Assembly: GCA_947172415.1 (NCBI GenBank)
Contig: OX359194.1
Location: forward strand, 4,526,001-4,590,000
Direction of reading: 5' to 3'
Length of the DNA stretch: 64,000 bases
Source of the DNA: Chondrosia reniformis
Taxonomy: Eukaryota > Porifera > Demospongiae > Chondrillida > Chondrillidae
Below are positions 1 to 13,162 of the stretch, one piece after another. Positions within the stretch are counted from its first letter, which is position 1, and every line of letters begins with the position of its first letter. Position numbers and translations under genes: made by a program. Below the pieces are notes generated by a model. That model did no database searches. It was not told the origin of the DNA and saw only the letters and a program-made list of their open reading frames with translations.

Positions 1-139
1 CCGCCATTTTTTGACAGATATATACATATATATAATAAAACTTTGGTAATTGAAGCTCTGTCTTCTCTTCTTACGCTTTTTGTTCATATTTTTACTTGTC
101 CATGTGTAGGAATTAGGAGTGTTTGTTGCGATCATTATG

Positions 140-287
140 AGAATAAAGCCTTGTTGAGCTTCAGGAACAGGAATTTACTAATTTACTACTTGATATTCCC
201 TTTCCTGTATTACTGATGAAGACTTCCGGGTTGAAACGTCCAGAACTAGTAAATTTATGTTACTGATGTTCAACAAGGCTTTATTCT
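140..287 (+). repeat. Hairpin with perfect 18-bp stem
   Basis: AGAATAAAGCCTTGTTGA at 140-157 is the exact reverse complement of 270-287. The 112-nt loop holds the hammerhead-like core at 213-240. The same structure is present inverted at about 17,535-17,682. Confidence 0.85.
213..240 (+). ncRNA. Hammerhead-ribozyme-like core (copy a)
   Basis: CTGATGA (213-219), a 13-nt stem II region, GAAAC (233-237) and GTC (238-240) follow one another in the order of a hammerhead catalytic core. Stem II is weak (A-U, G-U, one mismatch, C-G). Helix III would be ACGU with no loop, so a monomer could not close it; the self-complementary ACGU would suit a paired dimer. Helix I next to the core is not obvious, although AATTTACTA near 171-179 could pair with TAGTAAATT near 248-256. 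Penelope-like elements carry short hammerheads of this general form. Activity is doubtful. Confidence 0.45.
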
Positions 288-873
288 TATCCATGTGTGT
301 ATGTTTTCCATGTGTACAGTAGAATCTCATAACAAAATTGCTCATAGTGAATGTCTTAAGTATAGTGAGGCTAATTACACTCAAGTACACTACACAGTGA
401 AAGTTACTGGCAATATTAAAATTACTATCAAATACTACACAGTACAAGTTACAAATTTAAGAAGGCCAAGTGACTATACAATATTAAAATTACAATCAAG
501 TACTAGCTACACATGCAGTGCAAATTACAAATTTAAAGAGATCCAAGTGACCCTTAGGATAATCAGTATTTTAAACAGCACAAGACTTTAGTCACACTAG
601 TACTGTTGCAGGTTTTGAAATCCTCAACTACTGCATAGAGAGTAGTAGTTGATACAGATCATCCAATTGCGAGGTAGAACACATGGCCTACCAATTACCT
701 TTTAATACCTTAGTATAGACTGAAGATGATGCATCTGCATGCCATATATCAACAAAGGCTCCAGTATTAAAGGGGTCTCAGCTAATAGCCACACAGATTT
801 GATTTGCCTTGTGAGGGAGCTAAGAACACCGACGGTTGGTTGCATGCATTGGCATATTCAACAGGGTTAGAGA

Positions 874-961
874 CCATTTTGTAACTTGTACACAAGGGAC
901 ATAAAAGGCCAAGGCCTTTATATACGTATATGATGTCCCTTGTGTACAAGTTACAAAATGG
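874..961. repeat. Hairpin with 29-bp arms
   Basis: The arms at 874-902 and 933-961 are perfect reverse complements and contain TTGTAACTTGTACACAAGGG. The loop holds a smaller palindrome (AAAGGCC/GGCCTTT) and an ATATACGTATAT palindrome. The homologous hairpin in copy b is at 16,864-16,949. In copy c the same position is the centre of a much larger palindrome. Confidence 0.9.
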
Positions 962-1222
962 TATTGGTAAGGTATGGCTACACATGGACAAGTAAAAATA
1001 TGAACAAAAAGCGTAAGAAGAGAAGACAGAGCTTCAATTACCAAAGTTTTATTAAGGTCGACTAAACGAATTTCTTTTGCATCAATATAGGGACAATTCT
1101 GCCTCAAACTTAACGGAAACGTACCTGCGCTACAACTCGTTTATTCCGTAGCTCCTTCTCGTAGTAGAGCGTCGACTTGTCATAGCCGTTCTAGAAAGGA
1201 TGATCTTCTTTTGCAACAAGCC

Positions 1223-1243
1223 GTGACGTTTTCCCAACGTCAC
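1223..1243. promoter_or_regulatory. GTGACGTT...AACGTCAC palindrome
   Basis: Two 8-bp inverted halves are separated by 5 nt. Each half contains TGACGT, the core of CRE/ATF-type sites. Copy b has the same palindrome near 16,562-16,582; in copy c (about 27,206-27,226) it is degraded. Any promoter function is inference. Confidence 0.35.
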
Positions 1244-1739
1244 ATGATAATCCATTAAATATGTACCGAGCAACATACGAGGTGTTGGTGACATACTAGG
1301 GAAACATCATAATACATCACCAGATTCCACAATCGTAAACTTGCATTCTTCATTATATCTTGATTGTGTTGCAATTTTAATTAAGCAAAACTTCGCCAGA
1401 CGTTTGTCATACACATGTACCATGATATATATCGGTTTCACAGTGATCTGATCAATTGATAATTTTATTAATATAACATTTGGTTTCAATATAAATTTCA
1501 CATAGGTTTTCTATAGTCCTATGGCATTTTATATACAGACTTTGTCCTCCGTTTTCTACCAAACCTAGACTTAAAAAAAATCCCTTAATTAATCTTTTTA
1601 TACCCTAAACTTTATGATACTATGCCCTTTCTGTTGCTAGGTCCTTTCCTGGAGTCATATGAATTATTTATATTATATTATATTATATTATATTATTTAT
1701 TTATTTATATTAGATTACCTTAGTATATTGTAAATTGTA

Positions 1740-1779
<40 letters not shown>

Positions 1780-1858
1780 ACAAGACTACGAACAGGAAAC
1801 CATACGTTAACATAATTTTTGACAATAATATAGGGGAGCCTCCGGCGCCCCAAAAATG

Positions 1859-3494
1859 TAACTAGTTCAAACAAATCGTGCATCCACATAGTCCACACAA
1901 CTAGTACAAAAAACTAGTAAAAACAACTAGACACTAGTACATACAATTGGTATATACACACAACTGGTATATACATTCAACTAGTACATAAAACTAGTAC
2001 ATAAATTTAATACGTACAACTAGTTCATACAACTAGTAACTAGTACATATAACTAGTACATGCGACTAGTATATACAACTAGTACATACAACTAGTATCT
2101 ACTACATAGAACTAGTACCTTCTTAGCCCCTAGTATAACTAGTACAAGAACCTTACACTTGTACATAAAACTAGTAAATACAGCTAGAACATACAACCAG
2201 TACATAGCTAGTACATACAACTAGTATATACATACAACTAGTACATACAACTAGTATTTGCAATTAGTACATATAACTAGTACACACATCTACAAAAAAT
2301 AACTAATACATAAAAATATAAATAGTACATATAAATAGTACATAAACATAGTACATACAAGTAGTTCATACAACTACTAGTACATAGAACGAGTAAATAA
2401 AACTAGGGCCTATAACTAGTAAATACCTACTACATATAATTAGTACATAAATATATAACTAGAACATATGAATAGTGCATCCATATAGTATATATAACTA
2501 GTACATAAAACTAGTACATGCAACTAGAAACTAGTACATACAACTATTATATACAAACAACAAGTTCACACAACTAGTATTTACAACTAGTATTTACAAT
2601 TAGGTCATACAACTAGTTCACACAACTATTAACTAGTACATATAACCAGTACATGTAAATTCGTGGGTACAACAAGTTTATAAAATTAGTAACTAGTAAA
2701 TATAATTAGTACATGTGACAAGTACGTACAACTAGTACATACAACTAGTGCATTCAACTAGTACATACAACTAGGACATATAACTAGTACATAAACCTAC
2801 TACATATAACTAGAACATACACCTATACCTAGTAAATGTAAATAGTACATACAACTAGTATATACAGCTAGAGCATACAACTAGTACATATAACTAGTAA
2901 ACACAAATAAATAGTACATACAAATAGTAAATATAACTAGTACTTACAACTAGCACGTACAACTAGTATCTAGTAGATACAACTAGAACATACAACTAGT
3001 ACATAGCTGGTACATACTACTAGCATATACATACAACTAGTACACAAAACATGTGTATACAATTAGCACATGCAACTACTACATAGAACTAATACATACA
3101 ACTAGTACCTAAAACTAGTAAAAATAGCTAATTCTCGTTCATACAACTAGTATATACATACAACTAGAACTTTCAATAGTACATATAACTAGTACACACA
3201 CCTACTACATAAAACTAATACATAAAAATATAACTTTTTCAAATAAATAGTGCATCCACAGAGTACATAAACCTAGTATATAAAACTAGTAAATACAACT
3301 AGAAACTAGTACACACAACTAGTATATATATAAAATTAGTACATTTAACTAGTACACACATCCGGTATATACATACAACTAGTACATACAACTAGTACAT
3401 TATACTAGTTCATAAAACTAGTATATTGCTAGTACAAAGAACTAGTGCATACATCTTCTACATACAACTGGTTGGTATCTATTACAAAGAACTA
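1859..3494 (+). repeat. 13-bp AACTAGTACATAC satellite, forward orientation
   Basis: Degenerate tandem copies of AACTAGTACATAC, each centred on the ACTAGT palindrome followed by GTACAT. Spacing is often 13 bp, with 4-17-bp irregularities such as GTATATACATACAACTAG. No gene is seen. The start of this array is still inside the inverted repeat shared with 15,905-15,968. Confidence 0.92.
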
Positions 3495-3991
3495 CAGTGC
3501 AGTCCACTTAATTCGAATCCGTTTTTGAAGAAATTTCACCTATTTCGAATAGAACTCCGGTTCCCTGTATAGTCCCAGTATATCAATTTCTTTGGGAATA
3601 TTTGTTTGCTATGTAGAGAATACGGAACACAAATAAGTAAGCTCATAGTTATTAAGGAGGTAATCACACTTTTAACGGTTAAGAATTTGAGCTATATTGT
3701 CATTAATCATTCTCAGTACAGTGTTATTCTCTAGGTATGCAACGTTCACTGTACCAATCACTTATTCTGGAACGAAAACTAAAGATTATCCATCTCGTGG
3801 ACACGCTCCATCTGGAAGGAAAAAGGGACATTGCTACTACTACTTGGCTGTATTATCTTCTCTTTTTCATTATATTTCAAATCTATATTTGGTGATTAGA
3901 CATCACTTTGCTATTTTGTACATAAACCTGATAATTCAAAATTCCTGTTATTTCAAATTCCCTAGAGATTCGAATTAGGTGGACTGCCCTG
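3495..3991 (+). mobile_element. Non-autonomous pogo/Tigger-like DNA transposon (MITE), copy 1
   Basis: A 497-bp unit begins CAGTGCAGTCCACTTAATTC. The reverse complement of its right end begins CAGGGCAGTCCACCTAATTC, giving terminal inverted repeats of about 24 bp with two mismatches. It is flanked by TA on both sides (3,493-3,494 and 3,992-3,993), the target duplication of the Tc1/mariner superfamily, and the CAG ends suit pogo/Tigger. No transposase is present; a 93-codon open frame inside has no recognisable domain. An inverted copy is at 12,655-13,162. Confidence 0.8.
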
Positions 3992-4725
3992 TAGTACATA
4001 CAACTAGTACATAGAATTAGTAAATACAACCAGCTAATACAGCTAGTACATACAAGTAGTAAATATACCTAGTACATTCACATATATATAGTACATATAA
4101 ATAGTACGTACAACTAGTATATATAACTAGTACAAACAACTAGTACATACACCCATTACACACAAACGTAACGAATACATATAAGTAGTACATACAACTA
4201 ATACATATAAATAGTACACACAACTAGTACATACAACAATAACACAAAACTGGTACATACAATTAGTACATATAACTGGTACATATACAACTAGTACATA
4301 CAACTAGTGTCTAGTATATACAACTAGTACCTCCCTAGTACCTAGCATAATTAGGACTAGACCCTACAACTAGTATATACTACTAGTACATACAACTAGT
4401 ACATGCAACTAGTACATATAACTAATGACTAGTACATATACATCTAACTACTACATAAATTTAGTATATACAACTAGTACAGAAAACTAGTTCACACAAA
4501 GAATCAAGTAGTTCATAGAACTAGTTCATTCCTAGTACCTAGTATAACTTGTATTAGAGCCTAATACTAGTTCGAATATCTAGTACATACAGCTGGTACA
4601 TACAATTAGGCAATAGTACATTCAACTAGTACAAATAACTACTACATTCGACTAGTACATACAAATGGTATTGAGTACATACAACTAGTAATTACAGCTA
4701 GAGCATACAATTAGTACACACAAAT
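3992..4725 (+). repeat. 13-bp satellite, forward orientation
   Basis: Continuation of the ACTAGT satellite between the MITE and the LINE. The last four bases, AAAT (4,722-4,725), are the left target-site duplication of the LINE. No gene is seen. Confidence 0.9.
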
Positions 4726-6271
4726 TCTTTCCTGAATCCTGGAAGTGTGCTTGGGTTAAGCCACTCCACAAAGGCGGTGATCGTGTCTCCCCCACAAATT
4801 ACCGACCCACCTCTCTGCTTCCAGTCTGCAGTAAACTTCTAGAAAGGTGTGTCCAGGAGCAGTTTTCTTCTCACCTCATACAAAACGACCTTCTCTTCCC
4901 TTATAAATCTGGATTTCGGCCCAAGCATTCTACCCAAACGCTTCTTCTTCACTGCTTGGATGACTGGTAAAAGGCTCAGGACAGAAGACAGTTCATCGGG
5001 GTTGTGTTTCTTGACATCTCCAAAGCTTTTGACACTGTTAACCATGATCTTCTTTTGTCTAAGCTTTCCCAACTTAGTTTCTCCTCGTCTACAGTTGCTT
5101 GGTTTAAGTCTTATCTTTCCGATCGTTGCCAGGTTACTCGTGTCAGTGATTCATTCTCCTCTCCTGGTTTTCCCACAACTGGTGTTCCCCAAGGCTCTGT
5201 GCTTGGTCCTTCTCTCTTCTCTGCCTTTATCAATGACCAGCCTTCAGTCCTGCCTGCTGATTCTGTTGTTCTCTTTGCTGATGACACTGCCATCTACATC
5301 ACGAGTAGCAATCTTGCTTTTTTAAACTCTTCACTTCAACAGTGTCTAGATGCAACCAGCCTGTGGATGGCCAGCAATGGACTGCAACTGAATGCAAGCA
5401 ATACAAAATGTATGCTCTTTCACTCTAGTAGAAGAAAAATTGAGACTGGCTTGGACATTCTTGTTGATGGTGTAACTGTTGATCAGGTACGAGTGTTCAA
5501 GTATCTTGGTGTGCTTATAAACGATACCCTAACTTGGAGTGATCATGTTGACATGATTTGTAGAAAAGTAAGCTGTCGTCTCAACCTTCTTCGTAGGCTC
5601 TCTTGGTTTCTTCCTCACTCTCTCCTCCTCACTTATCTTAAATCATACATCCTTCCCCACTTTGACTATTGTGATGTCGTCTGGTCTGGCTGTACTCAAG
5701 ATGAATCTCGCCGCTTGGAATCGCTGCTGAACTTTAGTTGCAAGATTGTGCTTCATAGGCGTCGTGACTCTTCTTCCACTGCTGCTCTTCAAGAACTTGG
5801 ATTATCGACTCTCACCTTGAGAAGAAAACTTCACATGGCTCAGTGTATGTTTCGCAGCCTATCCTCCCAGGCTCCACCTTATCTGTCTCGGCTCTCCTCT
5901 TATGTTTCTGGCCCCCATAACACTCGCTCCTCTTCCACTTCCCAACTTAATCTTCCCTTGGTCAGGTCTTCATTCGGACAGAGGGCATTCAGTTTTGCCG
6001 GTGCTTCCCTCTGGCGCAGTCTACCTACAGCCATTCGTGCAACACCTAACCTCAGCCTCGACTATTTTACGGAACTATGTAAACATTTATATTCTAATGC
6101 ATGAGCGACAATTTGTATTATGTAACAATATTAACACAACCGAATTGTCAATTTTATTTTATTTATTTATTTATTATTTATTTATTGTACATATGGTTTG
6201 GTACTGGGTGCCTTTGTAGTAGCCTCAGGCTATGGGCCTCCCCAGTTTAAATAAGATTTCCTGATATCCTG
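4726..6271 (+). mobile_element. 5'-truncated LINE (CR1/L2/Jockey group), with target-site duplication
   Basis: A 1,546-bp non-LTR retrotransposon fragment is flanked by AAAT (4,722-4,725 and 6,272-6,275). The boundaries are confirmed by an empty site in the opposite arm of the large inverted repeat (11,852-11,855), where the satellite runs on without it. It retains most of the reverse transcriptase, a 3' UTR of about 167 bp and a 3' end reading GATTTCCTGATATCCTG. The endonuclease and the 5' end are missing, as usual for truncated target-primed insertions. Because the right arm lacks it, it entered after the inverted duplication, or was removed from one arm by conversion. Confidence 0.92.
4728..6104 (+). 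pseudogene. Reverse transcriptase of CR1/L2/Jockey-type LINE, interrupted
   Basis: One frame runs from 4,728 to the TGA at 6,102-6,104, broken only by an in-frame TAA at 4,968-4,970. Upstream of the stop are RT motifs including NYRPTSLLP and KSGFRPKHST. Downstream are motif A (FLDISKAFDTVNH, about 5,007-5,045), motif B (GVPQGSVLGP, about 5,181) and the catalytic FADDTAIY (about 5,274). A thumb region follows with YLKSYILPHFDYCDVVW, typical of the CR1/L2/Jockey group. The endonuclease is lost to 5' truncation, so this copy cannot mobilise itself. The single stop and otherwise clean frame suggest a fairly young insertion. I cannot choose the clade within the group from sequence alone. Confidence 0.9.
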
Positions 6272-9200
6272 AAATAGTAAATACAGCTGGTAAATATAAC
6301 TAGTACATACTACTAGTACATATAACTGGTACATATAACTAGTACTTATAAACAGTACATAAAACTAGTTCATAAAACTAGTTCATACAACTAGTACATG
6401 CAACAAGTATCTAGTACATACAACTACAACCTACCTAGTACATAGTATAACTGGTACAAGAATCAACAACTGGTAAATACACATTGTACATACAACAAGT
6501 ACTTACATGTAGGACATACAACTGGAAACTAGTAAATACTACTAGTTTTTAGAAGGAGTATATAATACTTTATAGAGAATACAACTTGAATATACATCTA
6601 GTATTTAGCTAATATTAACAATTGGTATATACATACAACTATTACGTTCAACTGGTACGTAACTTATACATACAAATAGTATATACAACTAGTACATGCA
6701 ACTAGTACATGCAACTAGCACATACCAAATAGTACCCACAACTAGTAAATACAATTAGTACATTCAACTAGTCCATACAACTACGACAAACAGCTAGGAC
6801 ATATAACTAATACATACACCTACTACATATAACTAGTAAATACACATACCTTGTAATTATAAAAAGTACATACAACTAGTACATACAACTAGAAAGTAGT
6901 ATATACAACTAGCTCACAGAATGAGTACATTATACTAGAACATCCAACTTGAATATTCAACTAGTAAATAACTACTACACACAACTAGGAAACACAACTA
7001 GGACATACAAATATTACATACACCTACCACATATAACTAGAACATACACTTTTACCTAATAATAATAAATAGGACATACAACTAGTACATACAACTAGTC
7101 CTTGCAACTAGTACATAGCTAGTCCATACATCTAGAACTTGCAACTAGTATATATAACTAGTACACACATCTACAACATATAACTAATACATAAAAATAT
7201 AACTTGTACATATAAATAGTACATAAAGATAGTACATACAAGTAGTTCATACAACTACTAGTACATAGAACGAGTACATAAAACTAGGACCTATAACTAA
7301 TACACACCTACTGCATATAATTAGTACATAAATATATAGCTAGTACATATGATTAGTGCATCCATATAGTATAGTACATGCAACTAGAAACTAGTACACA
7401 CAACTAATATATACACAAAACTAGCACATGTAATTAGTTCATACAACTATTATGTACAAACAACTAGTTCATACAACTAGTATTTACAATTAGGTCATCC
7501 AACTAGTTCACACAACTAGTAACTAGTACATATAACTAGTACATTCAACTAGTACATTCAACTAGTACATACAACTAGGACAAACAACTAGGATATATAT
7601 CCAGTACATATTCCAACTACATATAACTAGTAAATAAACATATACCTTGTAATTATAAATAGTACATACAACTAGAGCATACAGCTAGTGCTTACATCTA
7701 GTATATATAACTAGTTCACAAACATATAATTACTACATACATATAACTGGTACTTATAAATAGTTCATACACATAGTACATGCACATTGTAGATACAAAT
7801 AGTACATACATCTGCTACACATAACTAGTACCTACAACGAGTAAATATAAATAGAACAAGTTCATAAACCTACTGCATACAACTAGTACATGCAACTAGT
7901 ACATACAACTAGTACATCCTAACAGTACACACAAATAGTACATACAACTAGTACATTCAACTAGAACATACAACTAGTACAAACAACTAGGACATATAAC
8001 TAGTACATACACCTACTACATACAACTAGTCCATACAACTAGAAACTAGTCCATACAACTAGTATCTATATAACACTAGTACATTTAACTAGTACATAAA
8101 ACTAGTATATACATACAAAGAATACATACAACTAGTACATAAAATTAGTAGGTACAACTAGTTCACACATCTAGTAATTAGTATATATAACTAGTACATG
8201 AGACTGTGACATACAACTAGTACATACAATTAGTACATAAAACTAGTTCAAACAAACAAACAAGTAGTATATATAACGAGTTCCTTCCTAGTTCCTAGTA
8301 TAACTTTTACTAGAACCTACACTTACTTGAAAAAGCTAGTACATACAACTAGTACAAACAATTAGTCACTAGTACATACAACTAATACATACAATTATTA
8401 CATATAAATACTACATTTGATTGGTACATACAAATAGTATCGAGTACATACAACTAGTATATACAGCTAGTATATTCAACTAGTATATACAACTACTACA
8501 TGAACAGGAGACCACTACATACAACTAGTACATAGCTACAACATACAATTAGTATACACATACAACTAGTGTATACAACTAATACATACAATTAGTACAT
8601 ACAACTACTACATCAAACTACTACATACAACCAGTACCTACAACTAGTAAATATAACTAGTACTAGTACATAGAACTAGTACATACAATTAATACGTTAA
8701 TGTAGTACTAACAACTAGTATATAAAACTAATGCCTACTTAGTACCTAATATAACTAGTACTAGAACCTACAACTAGTACATACAGCTGGCGCATAATGT
8801 AGTATAGGCAACTTGTACATACAACTGTTACATACAACTACTACATATAACCAGTACATACACATATAACTAGTATATAAAAATAGTACATACACCTAGT
8901 ACATACAACAAGTACATACAAAACGTACATAAAACTAGTACATACAACTAGTACACACAACTAGAAACTAGTACATACACCTAGTTTATAAAACGAGTGC
9001 ATAATACTAGAACATACAACTTGTATATACAACTAGTACATAGCAACTACATACAACTAGTATATCCATACAACTAGTACGTACAACTGGTTCATAATTA
9101 ATACATACAACTTGAACATAACTAATACATACAACTTGTACATAGTATGAGTACATTAAACTAGCATATACAACTACTACATAAACAGCAAACTAGTATA

Positions 9201-10228
9201 TACATACAACTAGTACATAGCTAGTACTTACAATTAGTATATACATACACCTAGTACATACAACTAGTACAAACAATTAGTACATACAACTAGTATTTTC
9301 AACTAGTACATATAACAAGTACACACACATACTACATATAACTAATATATAAATATATAACTAGTATATATGAATAGTACATAAACATAGTACATACAAC
9401 TAGAAACTAGTACATTTAACTAGTACATACAACTGGTATATACATACAATTAGTACATACAACTAGTACATACAAGTAGTACATTAAATTCGTAGGTACA
9501 ACTAGTTCATAAATTAGTAACTAGTAAATATGATGAGTAAATGCGACTAGTGAATGGAACTAGTACATGCAACTAGGACATCAAACCTAGTACATACACC
9601 TACTACATATAACTAGTTCATACACCTATACCTAGTAAATGTAAATAGTACATACAACTAGTACATACAGCTAGCTCATACAACTAGTACACATAACTAG
9701 TTCACACACATATAAATAGTACATGCAAAAAGTAAATACAACTAGTACATACAACCAGTATCTAGTACATACAACTAGAACATACAACTAGTACATAGTT
9801 AGTACATACAACTAGTATATACATACAACTAGTATATACATACAACTAGTGCACAGAACTTGTAAATACAATTAGCACATGCAATTATTGTATACAACTG
9901 AAACATACAACGGTACCTAAAACTAGTAAATATAGCTAGTTCTAGTACATACAACTAGTACATACAACTAGTACTTTCAACTAGTACATATAACTAATAC
10001 CCACACATACTACATATAACAAATACATAAAAATATAACTAGTTCAAATAAATAGTGCATCCAAATAGTACATGCAACTATTACCTAAAAGTAGTAAATG
10101 GAACTAGAAACCAGTACATACAACTAGTATATATATAAAAATTAGTACATTTAACTAGTACATACATCTGGTATATACATAAAACTAATATACACCTAGT
10201 TCATAAAATTAATAGGTACAACTATTTC
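6272..10228 (+). repeat. 13-bp satellite, forward orientation, including the palindrome spacer
   Basis: ACTAGT satellite throughout. Up to about 7,684 it is mirrored in the right arm: the block near 7,560-7,684 matches the reverse complement of 10,236-10,360, including GTAGTTGGAATATGTACTGG. From about 7,684 to 10,228 I see no mirrored partner, so this is the spacer of the large inverted repeat. No gene is seen. Confidence 0.9.
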
Positions 10229-10235
10229 ATGTATG

Positions 10236-12654
10236 CTGTATGCTCTAATTGTATGTACTATTTATAATTACAATGTATATGTTTATTTACTAGTTATATG
10301 TAGTTGGAATATGTACTGGTTATATATCCTAGTTGTTTGTCCTAGTTGTATGTACTAGTTGAATGTACTAGTTATATGTACTAGTTACTAGTTGTATGAA
10401 CTAGTTGTACGTACTAATTGTAAATACTAGTTGTATGAACTAGTTGGATGTACTAGTTATATGAACTAGTTGTATGTTCTAGTTGTATGTACCAGTGCAT
10501 GTACTGGTTATATGTACTAGTTAATAGTTGTGTGAACTAGTTGGACGACCTAATTGTAAATACTAGTTGTATGAACTAGTTGTTTGTATATAACAGTTGT
10601 ATGAACTAATTACATGTGCTAGTTTTGTGTATATATTAGTTGTGTGTACTAGTTTCTAGTTGCATGTACTATACTATATGGATGCACTAATCCTATGTAC
10701 TAGTTATATATTTATGTACTAATTATATGCAGTAGGTGTGTATTAGTTATAGGTCCTAGTTTTATGTACTCGTTCTATGTACGAGTAGTTGTATGAACAA
10801 CTTGTATGTACTATCTTTATGTACTATTTATATGTACAAGTTATATTTTTATGTATTAGTTATATGTTGTAGATGTGTGTACTAGTTATATGTACTAGTT
10901 GCAAGTACTAGTTGTATGGACTAGCTATTTACTAGTTGCAAGGACTAGTTGTATGTACTAGTTGTATGGACTAGTACTAGTTAAATTTACTTGTTGTAGA
11001 TACTAGTTTTATGTACTAGTTGTATGTACTAGTTGTATGTCCTATTTATTATTATTAGGTAAAAGTGTATGTTCTAGTTATATGTGGTAGGTGTATGTAT
11101 TATTTGTATGTCCTAGTTGTGTTTCCTAGTGTTTTGTAGTAGTTATTTACTAGTTGAATATTCAAGTTGGATGTTCTAGTATTATGTACTCATTCTGTGA
11201 GCTAGTTGTATATACTACTTTCTAGTTGTATGTACTAGTTGTATGTCCTATTTATAATTACAAGGTATGTGTATTTACTAGTTATATGTAGTAGGTGTAT
11301 GTATTAGTTATATGTCCTAGCTGTTTGTCGTAGTTGTATGGACTAGTTGAATGTACTAATTGTATTTACTAGTTGTGGGTACTATTTGGTATGTACTAGT
11401 TGTATGTACTAGTTGCATGTACTAGTTGCATGTACTAGTTGTATATACTATTTGTATATACAAGTGATGTACCAGTTGAACGTAATAGTTGTATGTATAT
11501 ACCAATTGTTAATATTAGCTAAATACTAGATGTATATTCAAGTTGTATTCTCTATAAAGTATTATATACTCCTTCTAAAAACTAGTAGTATTTACTAGTT
11601 TCCAATTGTATGTCCTACTTGTAAGTACTTGTTGTATGTACAATGTTTATTTACCAGTTGTTGATTCTTGTACCAGTTATACTATGTACTAGGTAGGTTG
11701 TAGTTGTATGTACTAGATACTTGTTGCATGTACTAGTTGTATGAACTAGTTTTATGAACTAGTTTTATGTACTGTTTATAAGTACTAGTTATATGTACCA
11801 GTTATATGTACTAGTAGTATGTACTAGTTATATTTACCAGCTGTATTTACTATTTGTGTGTACTAATTGTATACACTAGTTTTATTTACTAGTTGTATGT
11901 ACTCAATACCATTTGTATGTACTAGTCGAATGTAGTAGTTATTTGTACTAGTTGAATGTATAAGTAGTGTGTGATTGTTGTATGTACTTGTTATATGTAC
12001 TAGTTGTATGTACTATTGCCTAATTGTATATACCAGCTCTATGTACTAGATGTTTGAACTAATATTAGGTTCTAATTCAAGTTATACTAGGTACTAGGAA
12101 TGAACTAGTTCTATGAACTACTTGATTCTTTGTGTGAACTAGTTTTCTGTACTAGTTGTATATACTAAATTTATGTAGTAGTTAGATGTATATGTACTAG
12201 TCATATGTAATAGTTGTATGTACTAGTTATATGTACTAGTTGCATGTACTAGTTTTATGTACTAGTAGTATATACTAGTTGTAGGGTCTAGTCCTAATTA
12301 TGCTAGGTACTAGGGAGGTACTAATTGTATATACTAGACACTAGTTGTATGTACTAGTTGTATGTACTAGTTATATGTATTAGTTGTATGTACCAGTTTT
12401 GTGTTATTGTTGTATGTACTAGTTGTGTGTACTATTTATATGTGCTAGTTGTATGTACTACTTATATGTACTCGTTACGTTTGTATGTAGTGGGTGTATG
12501 TACTAGTTGTTTGTACTAGTTATATATACTAGTTGTACGTACTATTTATATGTACTATATATGTGTGTATGTACTAGGTATATGTACTACTTGTATGTAC
12601 TAGCTGTATTAGCTGGTTGTATTTACTAATTCTATGTACTAGTTGTATGTACCA
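10236..12654 (-). repeat. 13-bp satellite, reverse orientation (right arm, inner part)
   Basis: The same satellite on the opposite strand (GTATGTACTAGTT). It mirrors 3,992-7,684 apart from the LINE. The uninterrupted LINE target lies at 11,852-11,855. No gene is seen. Confidence 0.9.
11852..11855. other. Empty (pre-insertion) site matching the LINE target
   Basis: Here CCAGCTGTATTTACTATTTG continues directly into the ACTAGT satellite. Its reverse complement equals the joined flanks of the LINE at 4,726-6,271 with one copy of AAAT. This is a natural control for the LINE boundaries. Confidence 0.88.
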
Positions 12655-13162
12655 CAGAGCAGTCCACCTAATTCGAATCTCTAGGGAATTTGAAATAACA
12701 GGAATTTTGAATTATCAGGTTTATGTACAAAATATCAAAGTGATGTCTAATCACCAAATATAGATTTGAAATATAATGAAAAAGAGAAGATTATGCAGCC
12801 AAGTAGTAGTAGCAATGTCCTTTTTTTCCTTCCAGATGGAGCGTTGTCCACAAGATGGATAATCTCTAGTTTTTGTTCCAGAATAAGTGATTGGTACAGT
12901 GAACGTTGCATACCTAGAGAATAACACTGTACTGAGAATGATTAATGACAATTTAGCTAAATTTCTTAACCGTTAAAAGTGTGATTACCTCCTTAATAAC
13001 TATGAGCTTGCTTATTTGTGTTGAAATACTTCCGTATTCTCTACGTAGCAAACTAAAATTCCCAAAGAAATTGATATACTGGGACTGTACAGGGAACTGG
13101 AGTTCTATTCGAAATAGGTGAAATTTCGTCAAAAACGGATTCGAATTAAGTGGACTGCACTG
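12655..13162 (-). mobile_element. Pogo/Tigger-like MITE, copy 2 (inverted)
   Basis: A 508-bp copy of the MITE at 3,495-3,991 on the opposite strand, in the mirrored position within the large inverted repeat. Left end CAGAGCAGTCCACCTAATTC; right flank TA at 13,163-13,164. The left flank is CA, probably a mutated TA. It was therefore present before the inverted duplication, unlike the LINE. Confidence 0.8.

Larger units (their letters stand above)
1..1858 (+). repeat. Copy a of a ~1.8-kb inverted-repeat element (left outer arm)
   Basis: This stretch is the reverse complement of 15,968-17,821 with few differences; position 1 pairs with 17,821, so the copy probably continues before the window. 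It contains, in order, an 18-bp hairpin enclosing a hammerhead-like core (140-287), a 29-bp hairpin (874-961), a GTGACGTT palindrome (1,223-1,243) and AT-rich microsatellites (1,665-1,775). It is related to 26,088-27,709. No coding sequence is recognised: the short open frames are shared between copies only because the DNA is. Its class is unknown; it could be a foldback transposon or a remnant of a larger retroelement. Confidence 0.8.

Noticed and set aside
3697-3978. 93-codon open frame in the MITE as a transposase remnant
   Set aside because: No DDE or helix-turn-helix features; the element is too short and the frame is truncated in the second copy.
4839-5325. Open frames overlapping the LINE in other frames and on the minus strand
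   Set aside because: Shadows of the reverse transcriptase frame.
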